Both the position numbers and the translations under genes were made by a program. The notes beneath the pieces are model-generated. The model made no database searches. It saw nothing but the letters and a program-made list of their open reading frames with translations, and had not been told where the DNA came from. A stretch of 64,000 bases of DNA from assembly GCA_947503575.1 (NCBI GenBank), contig CANNDZ010000002.1, positions 124,001 through 188,000 on the forward strand, in the 5' to 3' direction. Each line of letters begins with the position of its first letter. Position 1 is the stretch's first letter. Positions 55,667 to 64,000 of this stretch are shown here, one piece after another. This DNA is from an uncultured Kordiimonas sp. (GTDB lineage: Bacteria > Pseudomonadota > Alphaproteobacteria > Sphingomonadales > Kordiimonadaceae).

Positions 55667-56466
55667 GTGTCATCCTCACTGATTTTCATGATCAGTTTTT
55701 CATGCGAATTTATTTGTTTTTCGATGTCGTCGAGAACATTTTTTGTTCCCCCATCCAAATACCCGTTAACGGTTTCCGGGCGCCAATGCCGCTGAAACGC
55801 AACAAGAGCGTCATGGGTCATTTGGGAAAACTCCTCGCTTAATGCAACAGAATAACCAATATTTTTCAGGCTTCTGTTCAGCGCGGTGATTTCTGGCCCA
55901 ACCATAGCCTTTTTTGCAAGAATTGTCTTGTCATTCCTGTCAACGTCGGCCCACAGCCCAAAACCAAACTCGGACAAATGACGCCAGGGAAACAGCTCTC
56001 CCGGGTCCTGTTTGCGGGCAGGCGCAACGTCGCTATGCCCCAAAAACCGCGATGGCAGAATATCAAAACGCCGCGTCAGATGCTCTAACAGCCTTAACAA
56101 ACACTCAATCTGCTGAGTTGGAAATGACCGATAACCAAATTCATGCCCCGGGTTTACCAGTTCAATACCAATTGATGTGTGGTTCATGCCTTCGCGCCCG
56201 CGCCAATGCGACACACCGGCATGCCAGGCGCGCATATCGGGCGCAACCAGTTGGTGAAAGGTGCCACCCTCTTCAATTAAGAAATGCGCAGAAACCTCGC
56301 TCGCGGCATCGCACAAGCGAGCCAAGGCGTCATCAGCCGACCGCATGCCTGTGTAATGCAGAATAACTGTATCAACGACAGCACCCGCATGTCCTTCTGG
56401 GGCCGCCCGGGCATCAAAATTAGGCGACGGCGAGGCAACAACGCCATCAATATCAATAAGTTGCAT
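55663..56466 (-). CDS. N-acetylmuramoyl-L-alanine amidase (AmpD/AmiD type) with peptidoglycan-binding domain
   Basis: Zinc amidase of the amidase_2 family that cleaves the MurNAc-L-Ala bond. 267 residues: catalytic domain with zinc ligands in VILHYTGM, MRAWHAGVSHW and GHSDVAPARKQDPG, including the family Lys-x-Asp-Pro-Gly, then a C-terminal helical peptidoglycan-binding_1-like domain (about residues 185-245). No signal peptide, which favours a cytoplasmic recycling role like AmpD. 4 bp after the EamA gene; coupled to the exported repeat protein. Confidence 0.9.
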   Translation of the reverse strand: MQLIDIDGVVASPSPNFDARAAPEGHAGAVVDTVILHYTGMRSADDALARLCDAASEVSAHFLIEEGGTFHQLVAPDMRAWHAGVSHWRGREGMNHTSIGIELVNPGHEFGYRSFPTQQIECLLRLLEHLTRRFDILPSRFLGHSDVAPARKQDPGELFPWRHLSEFGFGLWADVDRNDKTILAKKAMVGPEITALNRSLKNIGYSVALSEEFSQMTHDALVAFQRHWRPETVNGYLDGGTKNVLDDIEKQINSHEKLIMKISEDDT

Positions 56467-56470
56467 CTGA

Positions 56471-57349
56471 TTAACCGGCTTTCATCAAGCGTTCTGCCCT
56501 TCGATTGTTCCTGAGCGTCACGATTAACACCCCTGTGATTGTCAGACCGCCACCCAAAAACATTTGCCAGCCGACCACTTCATCCAGCAGCACCACGCCG
56601 CCAATTACGGAGAAAAACGGCAATGCCAAAAAGTAAGGCGAAACCATCGACACTTCATACCGGCGAAACAAATAATTGGCCCCGCCATGCCCGACAAGCG
56701 TTGAAATGAGACCCGAGTATAAAACAGACAACCAAGCCCGCTGCCCGGCCTCACTAACCGCCACAACCTGCCCACCTTCTATCATTGCGGATATCAGGAA
56801 AGAGCCTGCCATGCCCGACAGCGCAACCCACGCCTGCAAGGTAACCGCTGGCACCTCTTTTAATTGACGCATCATCACGGCAGACACAGCATACACAAAA
56901 GCGGCTGCAATAATCGTCATGACCGCATCCCAATAGGCGAAAATAGCGGGGTCAAACCCCAACAGCATAACGCCGATGAAGCTGATGGAAATACCGGCAA
57001 TGCGCGGCAGGCCAACGGTTTCTTTCAGGATCAAAATTGCCAAAATGGTTGAAAATGGTACATTCAACTGAGACGCAATTGCCACCGATCCAACGCCGCC
57101 AGCCAGGCTCATACCCCAAAACAACAGCCCAAAATGGACCACACCCAGTGTTACTGCTGCCGTCAACAGCGCCCGCATTTTGCCTGGCACTATTTTCAGG
57201 AACGGAAACAAAACAATAAAAACAGCCAGGAACCGCAGGCCATTGGCAAACAGGGGTGGAAAGTCTTCCACCGCCCATTTGGTCGCAATAAAGTTGAAGC
57301 CCCAAACACCCGCGATCAAAATCGCAAAAAGCGTGTCTCTGGGCTTCAT
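56471..57349 (-). CDS. EamA/DMT-superfamily transporter
   Basis: Inner-membrane drug/metabolite exporter-like protein of 292 residues, ten predicted membrane helices in two EamA repeats. The first begins FAILIAGVWGFNFIATKWAV, the usual EamA N-terminal WGxNF motif; the second contains LSGMAGSFLIS and YLFRRYEVSMVSPYFLALPFFSV. Substrate unknown (amino acids and metabolites are typical). Just upstream of the amidase and 30 bp after the DnaJ-like gene, same strand. Confidence 0.88.
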   Translation of the reverse strand: MKPRDTLFAILIAGVWGFNFIATKWAVEDFPPLFANGLRFLAVFIVLFPFLKIVPGKMRALLTAAVTLGVVHFGLLFWGMSLAGGVGSVAIASQLNVPFSTILAILILKETVGLPRIAGISISFIGVMLLGFDPAIFAYWDAVMTIIAAAFVYAVSAVMMRQLKEVPAVTLQAWVALSGMAGSFLISAMIEGGQVVAVSEAGQRAWLSVLYSGLISTLVGHGGANYLFRRYEVSMVSPYFLALPFFSVIGGVVLLDEVVGWQMFLGGGLTITGVLIVTLRNNRRAERLMKAG

Positions 57350-57379
57350 GGGCGGGTCTTGGTCATTGGCAGGTTTCCA

Positions 57380-58111
57380 TTAAGGGCGTTCGCCGCGTGA
57401 CTGCATCACGGCGTCATAGGCCGCATTAATTTCAGCAGCGCGGCGGGTTGCCACCGCAATCAGCTCGCTGGGCACGCCTTCAGCGATCAATCGGTCAGGG
57501 TGGTTTTCCCTCACCAACTCCCGGTATCGTTTCTTCAGGGCCGCTGTTTCAACCGTTGGCTCCACCCCCAGAATTGTGTACGGCGATTCCGGGTTTGCGC
57601 CTACATGCCGGTTCACCAGCGCTTCTGTTTCCTGTTTGGTGTAACCAAATATGTTGGCAACCACTCGAATGTAATCCAGTTCATTGGGGTGAACATGCCC
57701 ATCTGCTTTTGCAATGAAAAACAAAGCATCCAGCACATCTGAAAGAACAGTCCTATTGCCCCGCATAACATCGGCAATTTGTTTGGCATACGCATCAAAT
57801 CCGGCAGTATGTTTGCGCGCCATATCAAAAACGCGACCCACATTTGCCATTTCCTGCGGTGGAACGCGAAAAACCTGCTTAAAGGCGTCCACTTCTTCAC
57901 GGGTCACCTGCCCGTCTGCTTTTGCCATCTTGGCGGATAATGCAATCACCCCGATGGTAAAAGTGACCTGCCGGGTCTGGTCACCGCCGTCCGTAACCGA
58001 GGATATACCTGCGTCAACAGCCGCACCCACCGAAACACCGATGAGTGCGCCAATCGGTCCACCAAGGGCCAGACCGGCAGTGCCGCCAATTATTTTTCCC
58101 CAAATCGACAT
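57380..58111 (-). CDS. DjlA-like TerB/DnaJ membrane protein
   Basis: Co-chaperone-like protein of 243 residues. N-terminal glycine-rich hydrophobic segment (IGGTAGLALGGPIGALIGVSVGAAV), a TerB helical domain with two acidic sites (KMAKADGQVTREEVDAF and FIAKADGHVHPNELDYI) and a C-terminal J domain (YTILGVEPTVETAALKKRYRELVRENHPDRL) with the Hsp70-activating HPD. This is the DjlA architecture. Possibly the head of a unit running through EamA, amidase and the repeat protein. Confidence 0.9.
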   Translation of the reverse strand: MSIWGKIIGGTAGLALGGPIGALIGVSVGAAVDAGISSVTDGGDQTRQVTFTIGVIALSAKMAKADGQVTREEVDAFKQVFRVPPQEMANVGRVFDMARKHTAGFDAYAKQIADVMRGNRTVLSDVLDALFFIAKADGHVHPNELDYIRVVANIFGYTKQETEALVNRHVGANPESPYTILGVEPTVETAALKKRYRELVRENHPDRLIAEGVPSELIAVATRRAAEINAAYDAVMQSRGERP

Positions 58112-58320
58112 GTCGAACAGGTAGCACAGGCTTTTGCGCTATCCCACTCAAAACTTGGGCAAAATTCCTTGTAACAAAACAATAAATTTGTTCGCTTGGC
58201 GAAGCGGTTCAAAACCATTATATCTGTGCGCCATCGTCACAAAGATGCAATATACTGCCTACGTGCAATTGACCGGGTCGTAGTAATTCATCGGGGCGCA
58301 TTACAGAGGATAAGAGAATC

Positions 58321-59451
58321 ATGGTTGATGTCGTTATTTCCGGTACCGGTTTGTACGTTCCGGAAGATAAAATCACCAATGAAGAATTGGTCATAGCCTA
58401 CAATCAGCACGCGGATCAGTTTAACACAGAACACAAGGCCGACATTGACGCCGGGCTGATGCCTGCAAAGCAGCATTCAAGCGCAGAATTCATTGAAAAA
58501 GCGTCTGGCATCCGGCAACGGCATCTGGTGGATGTGGAAGGTGTGATGGACCTGGACCGGATGATGTCTAAAATGCCACCCGGTGGCCACGGTGATCGCG
58601 ATACACCTTGTTTTCAAGCCGCAATGGGCCTTGCTGCGGCGAATATGGCCCTTGAACAAGCAGGTCTTGATCCGGCTGATATTGATCAAATCGTTTGCAC
58701 GTCTGCTGTCATGCAGCGCTCTTTTCCGGCGATCGGTATCGAAGTACAGCATTTCCTGGGCACAAGCGGGTCAGCATTTGACATGGTTATGGGCTGTTCC
58801 AGCGCGACCTACGGACTGATTGCGGGTGTTAACGCAATCAAAAGCGGCGCAGCGAACCGCGTGTTGATGGTCAACCCCGAAATTTTCAGCACCATGGTCA
58901 ACTTCCGGGACCGCGACAGCCATTTCATTTTTGGTGATATTGCAACCGCCGTTGTCCTGGAACGCGCCGATCTGGCAAAAGGTGACGACCAGTGGCTTGT
59001 CCACGGTACCAAACAAAGTACACAGTTTTCTGACAACATCCGCTCAAATTACGGTCCGATGACCCGCATCGACGACGGCACCCTGTTCCGCGATGACATG
59101 TTCTTCGTGCAGGAAGGCCGTAAGGTGTTTAAGGAACTGTTGCCACTTGTGACCAGCTTTATCAGTAAACAACTGGATGATGCGGACATGGCAGTTAGCG
59201 ACCTGTCACGCATGTGGCTGCATCAGGCCAACATTAATATGAATATGTATGCCGCTAAAAAACTGCTGGGCCGTGATCCGGAACCGGGCGAAGCGCCAAC
59301 AGTGCTGGAAAACTATGGCAATACAGCAGGAGCTGGGTCAATCGTGGCATTCCATCATCACCGGGATGACTTGACTAAGGGTGACAAAGGGCTGATTTGC
59401 TCGTTCGGGGCGGGCTATTCAATTGGCAGTTTGATGGTGGAGAAGCTGTAG
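58321..59451 (+). CDS. 3-oxoacyl-ACP synthase III-like (KAS III), copy 1
   Basis: Thiolase-fold condensing enzyme, 376 residues. Catalytic triad: Cys159 in MVMGCSSATYG, His in MWLHQANINMN and Asn in ENYGNTAGAGS; C-terminal GAGYSIGS. About 60 residues longer than FabH of E. coli, with an inserted helical segment at residues 25-60. This long class occurs in Pseudomonas and Vibrio and is often linked with beta-oxidation shunts, so it need not be the housekeeping FabH. GAGGATAAGAG precedes the ATG. Paralogue follows 69 bp later. Confidence 0.9.
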   Translation: MVDVVISGTGLYVPEDKITNEELVIAYNQHADQFNTEHKADIDAGLMPAKQHSSAEFIEKASGIRQRHLVDVEGVMDLDRMMSKMPPGGHGDRDTPCFQAAMGLAAANMALEQAGLDPADIDQIVCTSAVMQRSFPAIGIEVQHFLGTSGSAFDMVMGCSSATYGLIAGVNAIKSGAANRVLMVNPEIFSTMVNFRDRDSHFIFGDIATAVVLERADLAKGDDQWLVHGTKQSTQFSDNIRSNYGPMTRIDDGTLFRDDMFFVQEGRKVFKELLPLVTSFISKQLDDADMAVSDLSRMWLHQANINMNMYAAKKLLGRDPEPGEAPTVLENYGNTAGAGSIVAFHHHRDDLTKGDKGLICSFGAGYSIGSLMVEKL

Positions 59452-59520
59452 GCTTCAAAACCTGCGTGAGTACAAGCGCGGAAACACTTAGGGCTGGCAC
59501 ACACCACAGGGGGACACAGG

Positions 59521-60651
59521 GTGGGAAATATTGTTATCAGCGGCACCGGGGTTTTCACCCCGCCAAATGCGCTGTCCAATGAAGAATTGGTCGCGGGTTA
59601 TAACGCTCATGTAGATCTCTGGAATGCTGAGCATGCGGCAGAGATTGAAGTCGGCGACATGACCGCAAAGGCGCATTCATCCTGTGAATTCATTGAAAAA
59701 GCATCTGGCATCAAAAGCCGGTATTTGATGGAAGCATCTGGCCTCAAGGAACCAGACCGGATGTACCCTTACCTATCTAATATGGCGGAGGCTGAACTGG
59801 CAAGCACACCCGTGCAGGTGAAAATGGCGTTGGAAGCAGCCCTAAAAGCCCTTGGCGAAGCGGGGCTAAAAGGCAGCGACATCGATATGGTGATTATTTC
59901 TGCGTCTGTGTGGGAACGGTTTGTGCCGTCTATGGCGACAGAGCTGCAATCCATTCTGGGTGCCAAAGGATTTTCCTTTGATATGGCGATGGGGTGTTCG
60001 TCAGCGACATTTGGCATGTCCACCGCCCAAGATGCGATAGCCAGCGGCATGGCCAACAAAGCTCTTGTTGTGACTGCGGAATATCTGTCGCCTCTGATGG
60101 CCTACGAAGACAGGGATGGCCATTTCATCTTTGGGGATGCAGCCGTTGCCATGGTACTGGAGCGCGAGGAAGAAACAGCATCAAAGGCAGCGTTTCGCAT
60201 CAAAGACCGCAAACTGTTCACTGAATTTTCAACCAATATACAGGCAGGATTTGGGTCCCGCGTTTTGATAGAACGTGACCGCATCGGCGACCAGGAGCAG
60301 CGCTTCAGCCAAAGCGGGCGTGCTGTTTTTAAAGAGCTGCTTCCCAAAGTTATTGAACATGTTGAAGGCCATATGTCGTCACTTGGCAAAAGTATCAGCG
60401 ACTTCAAACGGATGTGGTTGCATCAGGCCAACATCAACATGAACCTGTTTGCCAGCAAAAAGATACTTGGGCACACCCCGAGCCAGGATGAAGCCCCTAC
60501 CATTCTGGACCAATACGCAAATACAGCAGGCGCAGGCTGCATGATTGCTTTCAACAATCATAAGCAGGATTTCAAAAGCGGTGATCTGGGCCTGATCTGC
60601 TCGTTTGGTGCCAGTTATTCTATTGGCAGTTTTGTCGTTGAAAAAGTTTAA
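59521..60651 (+). CDS. 3-oxoacyl-ACP synthase III-like (KAS III), copy 2
   Basis: Tandem paralogue of the preceding gene, same length (376 residues) and same catalytic Cys position (Cys159 in MAMGCSSATFG), His in MWLHQANINMN and Asn in DQYANTAGAGC. Identity is highest around the active site and low between residues 70 and 100 and 200 and 260, which shape the acyl tunnel, suggesting different acyl substrates or an obligate heterodimer. The start is GTG right after GGGGGACACAGG. Converges on the GGDEF gene, 11 bp apart. Confidence 0.9.
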   Translation: MGNIVISGTGVFTPPNALSNEELVAGYNAHVDLWNAEHAAEIEVGDMTAKAHSSCEFIEKASGIKSRYLMEASGLKEPDRMYPYLSNMAEAELASTPVQVKMALEAALKALGEAGLKGSDIDMVIISASVWERFVPSMATELQSILGAKGFSFDMAMGCSSATFGMSTAQDAIASGMANKALVVTAEYLSPLMAYEDRDGHFIFGDAAVAMVLEREEETASKAAFRIKDRKLFTEFSTNIQAGFGSRVLIERDRIGDQEQRFSQSGRAVFKELLPKVIEHVEGHMSSLGKSISDFKRMWLHQANINMNLFASKKILGHTPSQDEAPTILDQYANTAGAGCMIAFNNHKQDFKSGDLGLICSFGASYSIGSFVVEKV

Positions 60652-60662
60652 GGCAATGCGGC

Positions 60663-61823
60663 TTAAACTGCGGCCAGTTTTTTAGCGACAATATCTATCA
60701 TACCTTCGGCTTCCAAGTCATCGCCGCGCGCGGTGTGGGACCGTATTTTGACCTGCACTGTGACGTCGCGGCCCTTTTCCTGATAGGATCGGCCAACGAC
60801 TTCACCGTTGATCCGGCTTTCCAAAAGGCTGGCCCCCTCTTCCGGTGTACCCGGTAGTAACAGTAAAAATTCATCATTACTGAAACGGCTGAAAACGTCC
60901 TGTTCCCTGCGCCCTGCAACAATCGCTGTTGCGATCTTCTGCAAAACCGCATCGCAGCCTGTGCGCCCAACGGCGGCGCGAATGTCCTTCATATTTTCGA
61001 TTTCAATAATCAGGATCGAGACAGCATCAGCGTTGCGTCGAGCGCGTGCCAGCACCACTTTGGCAACTGTCAAAAATGCCTTCCGGTTCAAAGACCGGGT
61101 CACAGGCTCCAGCATTTGCTCGACCCGCAATTCAGTTTGCAGGCGTTCAGCAACCATCATAATCACACCAACCACATACATGGGTGTGAACATCAGGGCT
61201 TCAACGATAGTCAGCGGCGTTATCCACACCGTTTCATCTGCTGAAAAGGCAGTATCCACTCCAAGTAAGGGCCAGCTTAAAACGCGGTACAGGTTCATCA
61301 AGCCATGGGCTGCAAACAACCCCATAACGAAATACGACCCAACGCGACTTTCGCGAATGGCACTTTCGTAGATATCGATACGGTACCCTTTGGCACTAAA
61401 TATCAAATAGGCGGTTGCAAACGAGCTTATAGCAAAAAACATAGAGACTATGGCTGTTCTGCCAGTAGCGGTGCCGTCCTGTGACTGGTAAACTAAAATC
61501 GTCACTACCGTGAGAACGCCTAGAAAGGCGACAAGGGCACTAAGGCGTTTGGTTTTTTTGTGCCAAAAATCGGCTAGCCCAAGCCACGCTGCGGCGTGTC
61601 CCAACACCAGAAAAATATATATAGCGCAGATATGAAGAAGGCTGGTGGCTTCCCCAAATCCAAACGCGAGCACAAGGCCGAAAAAACTGGCTATTGGGCT
61701 AAGCGTAATGGCGTTCAAGCCAAAACTTGAGCGATTTTTTGTCCAGAACCCGGCGAGCACCAGTGTCGAAACACTATGCATCACCAGGGTGGCTGCCATT
61801 AAAAATACCAGAACATCAGTCAT
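60663..61823 (-). CDS. Membrane protein with degenerate GGDEF domain
   Basis: 386 residues. The first 225 hold about seven membrane helices (7TM-like sensor); then a GGDEF domain. The active-site loop is SNDEF (315-319) instead of GGDEF, and the first metal Asp is replaced by Glu (IEIENMKD), so cyclase activity is doubtful. The inhibitory-site motif RxxD (Arg306-Asp309) is intact and correctly spaced 5 residues before the loop, which would allow c-di-GMP binding. ATG start; no EAL domain. Confidence 0.85.
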   Translation of the reverse strand: MTDVLVFLMAATLVMHSVSTLVLAGFWTKNRSSFGLNAITLSPIASFFGLVLAFGFGEATSLLHICAIYIFLVLGHAAAWLGLADFWHKKTKRLSALVAFLGVLTVVTILVYQSQDGTATGRTAIVSMFFAISSFATAYLIFSAKGYRIDIYESAIRESRVGSYFVMGLFAAHGLMNLYRVLSWPLLGVDTAFSADETVWITPLTIVEALMFTPMYVVGVIMMVAERLQTELRVEQMLEPVTRSLNRKAFLTVAKVVLARARRNADAVSILIIEIENMKDIRAAVGRTGCDAVLQKIATAIVAGRREQDVFSRFSNDEFLLLLPGTPEEGASLLESRINGEVVGRSYQEKGRDVTVQVKIRSHTARGDDLEAEGMIDIVAKKLAAV

Positions 61824-62007
61824 AAACTGTGCCCGCCCTTCGCTCTCGTAAAAACCTGTTTACACATGAAAAGAGTGACAAAACATTATAGATATTTTTG
61901 TCAATTGCAATCGCAGAGCCAGCAACTGCACATACTGTAATAAAAGCAAGTGCATGCGCTTTATCGTGCCTATAAAACTTTTCATCTCAATTTTTCTTGC
62001 ATCATTT

Positions 62008-62019
62008 CTACACCTGTAG
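62008..62019 (+). promoter_or_regulatory. BlaI-type operator 1
   Basis: CTACACCTGTAG is a perfect 5-bp-arm dyad containing TACA-N2-TGTA, the half-sites recognised by BlaI/MecI repressors. It lies in the spacer of a possible promoter (TTGCAT-N17-TAATTC). Confidence 0.7.
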
Positions 62020-62030
62020 TAATTCAAATT

Positions 62031-62042
62031 CTACATATGTAG
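62031..62042 (+). promoter_or_regulatory. BlaI-type operator 2
   Basis: CTACATATGTAG is a perfect dyad, extending to 16 bp with its TT/AA flanks (62029-62044). Centre is 23 bp from operator 1 and 15 bp before the blaI-like start codon, consistent with autorepression. Confidence 0.75.
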
Positions 62043-62056
62043 AAATAGAGGCAATG

Positions 62057-62431
62057 ATGACTGACAGCGTAAAACTCAGTGACCAGCAATACCAACTCAT
62101 GCAAGCGCTTTGGCAGCTTGGTGAAGGGTCGGCAAAAACGGTCCAGAATCAAGCGTCTCACATGGGCCTTGCTCACACCACGGTAGCCACCATTCTGACC
62201 CGGCTGGAAAAGAAGGGTGTTTTGAGCTCGCGCACCGAAGGACGGGAACGCGTTTTCAAACCGACAGTAAGCGAAGGCGCGGTGCGCCGGTCCATGGTTT
62301 CATCGTTGGTTGGCACGTTGTTCAAAGGGGACGACAGGCAACTGCTCGCGCATTTGGTGAAAGAAAGCGATTTGCAGGCCGATGATCTGGATGAAATCCA
62401 GAAGATGCTTCAGGAGGCGAGCAATGATTGA
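62057..62431 (+). CDS. blaI: BlaI/MecI-family transcriptional repressor
   Basis: Winged-helix repressor, 124 residues. Matches the family through LSDQQYQLMQALWQLGEGSAKTVQ, the recognition helix AHTTVATILTRLEKKGVL and RVFKPTVSEGAVRRSMV; the C-terminal helix pair gives dimerisation. AGAGG lies 5 nt before the ATG at 62057 (another ATG 3 nt earlier). In known systems the M56 partner cleaves the repressor to relieve repression. Overlaps the partner gene by 8 nt. Target need not be a beta-lactamase; none is visible. Confidence 0.93.
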   Translation: MTDSVKLSDQQYQLMQALWQLGEGSAKTVQNQASHMGLAHTTVATILTRLEKKGVLSSRTEGRERVFKPTVSEGAVRRSMVSSLVGTLFKGDDRQLLAHLVKESDLQADDLDEIQKMLQEASND

Positions 62432-64000
62432 TGGGTTAGTCATCGACTTGCCAATTTTGGCGCTGTTTTTGAAGTTTATGATCGCCAGTACCCTGCTGTT
62501 AGGGAGCGTTTGGGTTTTGGAGAAAATCGGCGTTATCAATACGCCTGATATGTCAGAAACTGCATGGAAACTGGCAATTGTCGCAAGTTTTATAGCACTT
62601 TTGCCTGTGTCATTCGCCCCGTCCAATCTGACGATCCCGATTGAGCAATCGGTCGCGGTTGAATACGGCGCATTACCTTATCGCCCTGCCCCAGAGGCAA
62701 CGGATACCGGAACCATTGATCAAGCCGTTGACCGAAATGGTAACACAAGTGCGAACAACCCAAGGCGCCCCGATACCACGCAGTCAGCGGATATCGCACG
62801 GCCATCAGTGCCACAACTCCGCTCATCGGACGGTGCTGTAGTGTCGCTGCCCACTCAGGAAACTTTGAGGCAGAAAACATTAGGGCAAGAGATATCTGGG
62901 CAAAAGCCGTTGGCCAGCGCAGCAACCAGCCAGGCACTTAATGCACCTGCCCCGCAGCCTGCACCGTCGCCAGAGGCTGTGCTGTCCAGGCAGGACACAC
63001 CTGTTGCCACTGCTGCATCGGGGCCTGTTTCCGTTCAACCACGTGTTACGCAACCGGCATCAACCATAAGCATTGATATCCTTCTGATCTCCGCTTGGGC
63101 AGCGCTTGCGGTACTGGCGCTCGCGATGCTGGTTGTGTCTTATTCCCGTGCGATCAAAAGCCTGGGAAGCCGCAAGCGGGTGCCGGCGGAGCACCATGCG
63201 AACCGCACCTTGCGGACTTTGTGTGAAGCTGTGGACATTCGCCACGTGCCTTACCTCAGCCGCTCAAGCGAAATCAATAGCCCGGTTTGCCTGCCACGCA
63301 GGGAAATTTGCCTGCCTGATTGGGCCTTTGAAGACATGGACGAAAAGGCGCTCGACAGCCTCATCGCCCACGAGTTGGCGCACATGCTGCGCCGTGACCC
63401 GGCAATGATGATCATTACACAAACACTAAGCCGGGTTTTCTTTTTCCAACCACTGTTCGCCCTCGCGCGCAAACGGCTGGAAGACAATGCCGAACTGGCA
63501 GCAGACCAGTGGGCAGCAACACATCTATCGACTGCAAAAGCAGTCGCAACAGCACTGTATACGTGCGCACAAAAAATAACCGAGAAACGACAGCTACAAT
63601 GGGGATTGGCCATGGCCGGTGACAAATCGATACTGAAACAACGCGTAGAACGCCTGCTGAAGGCAGACGGCGCATCCTTTAACACAACAGGGCGCTTGAA
63701 ACGCGGCGGCGTGGCAGCAATTTTGCTGGCCGCTGTTGTTAGCCTACCCGGTATTGAATTTGCCACCGCCATGACCGCCGGTCACCCCCACGACATACCA
63801 GATGAGCGAGAAATTGAGCGCCTCGTGCGGGAGGCTGAACGCGAAGTCAGACGCAGCGCACGACTTGCCGAGGTGGAAGCAAGACGAGCTGCCCGTCTGG
63901 CGGATCAGATCCGGGCTAAAGAGGCTCACAAGAACAGCCGAATGACTTTAGAAAGTCTAGAAGGCCTGGAAAGTCTGGAAGAACTGGACGAACTGGCCGA
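62424..64000 (+). CDS. BlaR1-like M56 metallopeptidase sensor (3' end beyond window)
   Basis: 525 codons visible, C-terminus outside. Two N-terminal membrane helices (about residues 8-35 and 46-66), then an unusually long Ala/Pro/Gln/Ser-rich extracytoplasmic linker (about 70-213), third helix (214-236), a cytoplasmic M56 zinc domain with HELAH (His316, Glu317, His320) and the third ligand region in LEDNAELAADQWA, fourth helix near residue 430, then a highly charged Glu/Arg/Leu-rich helical tail still running at the edge. No penicillin-binding SxxK sensor seen in the visible part. Co-translated with the repressor. Confidence 0.9.
   Translation, partial: MIDGLVIDLPILALFLKFMIASTLLLGSVWVLEKIGVINTPDMSETAWKLAIVASFIALLPVSFAPSNLTIPIEQSVAVEYGALPYRPAPEATDTGTIDQAVDRNGNTSANNPRRPDTTQSADIARPSVPQLRSSDGAVVSLPTQETLRQKTLGQEISGQKPLASAATSQALNAPAPQPAPSPEAVLSRQDTPVATAASGPVSVQPRVTQPASTISIDILLISAWAALAVLALAMLVVSYSRAIKSLGSRKRVPAEHHANRTLRTLCEAVDIRHVPYLSRSSEINSPVCLPRREICLPDWAFEDMDEKALDSLIAHELAHMLRRDPAMMIITQTLSRVFFFQPLFALARKRLEDNAELAADQWAATHLSTAKAVATALYTCAQKITEKRQLQWGLAMAGDKSILKQRVERLLKADGASFNTTGRLKRGGVAAILLAAVVSLPGIEFATAMTAGHPHDIPDEREIERLVREAEREVRRSARLAEVEARRAARLADQIRAKEAHKNSRMTLESLEGLESLEELDELA

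Overview
The window is ordinary chromosome of an alphaproteobacterium, with moderate GC and tightly packed operons with many 1-8 nt overlaps. The group is suggested by the FtsZ with a very long acidic linker, MraZ-led dcw cluster, class A RNase P RNA, two-subunit glycyl-tRNA synthetase and PPDK beside glyQS. A Kordiimonadales/Rhodospirillales-like member is only a guess. No tRNA, rRNA, insertion sequence, prophage or CRISPR array is visible.

Layout. 1-11.9 kb (mostly minus): pal (cut by the window edge), pyrC, then ygfZ and a 40-residue membrane peptide on plus, then ppdK, glyQ-glyS, and sppA / chorismate mutase / map, followed by a tRNA methyltransferase-like gene. 12.2-29.3 kb (mostly plus): polyprenyl synthase overlapping an orphan ModA-like protein, an intergenic region holding a sigma-54-type promoter and a terminator-ended small RNA candidate, a beta-lactamase-fold hydrolase, nadA-nadC, (GNAT, M48 and rpmF on minus), an M14 peptidase operon, a Na+/Ca2+ antiporter, a pteridine-reductase-like SDR with folB, uvrC-pgsA and moaD-moaE. 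A convergent terminator at 29.35 kb faces the dcw cluster (29.4-45.4 kb, minus): mraZ-rsmH-ftsL-ftsI-murE-mraY-murD-ftsW-murG-murC-murB-ftsQ-ftsA-ftsZ, with murF and ddl absent from their usual places. 45.8-52.7 kb: a matrixin-like zinc metalloprotease and an ABC/HlyD/TolC operon whose ABC protein has lost every ATPase motif. 52.9-58.1 kb: rnpB, a small lipoprotein, a TetR regulator, an amidase coupled to a periplasmic repeat protein, an EamA transporter and a TerB/DnaJ protein. 58.3-64 kb: two tandem ketoacyl synthase III paralogues, a membrane GGDEF protein with a ruined active site but intact I-site, and a BlaI/BlaR1-type pair with two operators, the second gene running off the window.

The most interesting signal is at 14.05-14.28 kb: a textbook GG-N10-GC sigma-54 promoter whose predicted start falls at the first hairpin of a roughly 135-nt RNA. 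It has two hairpins presenting the identical CUGCCA hexaloop (10-nt repeat exactly 40 nt apart), then a 13-bp intrinsic terminator. Second is the pseudo-ATPase tripartite exporter.
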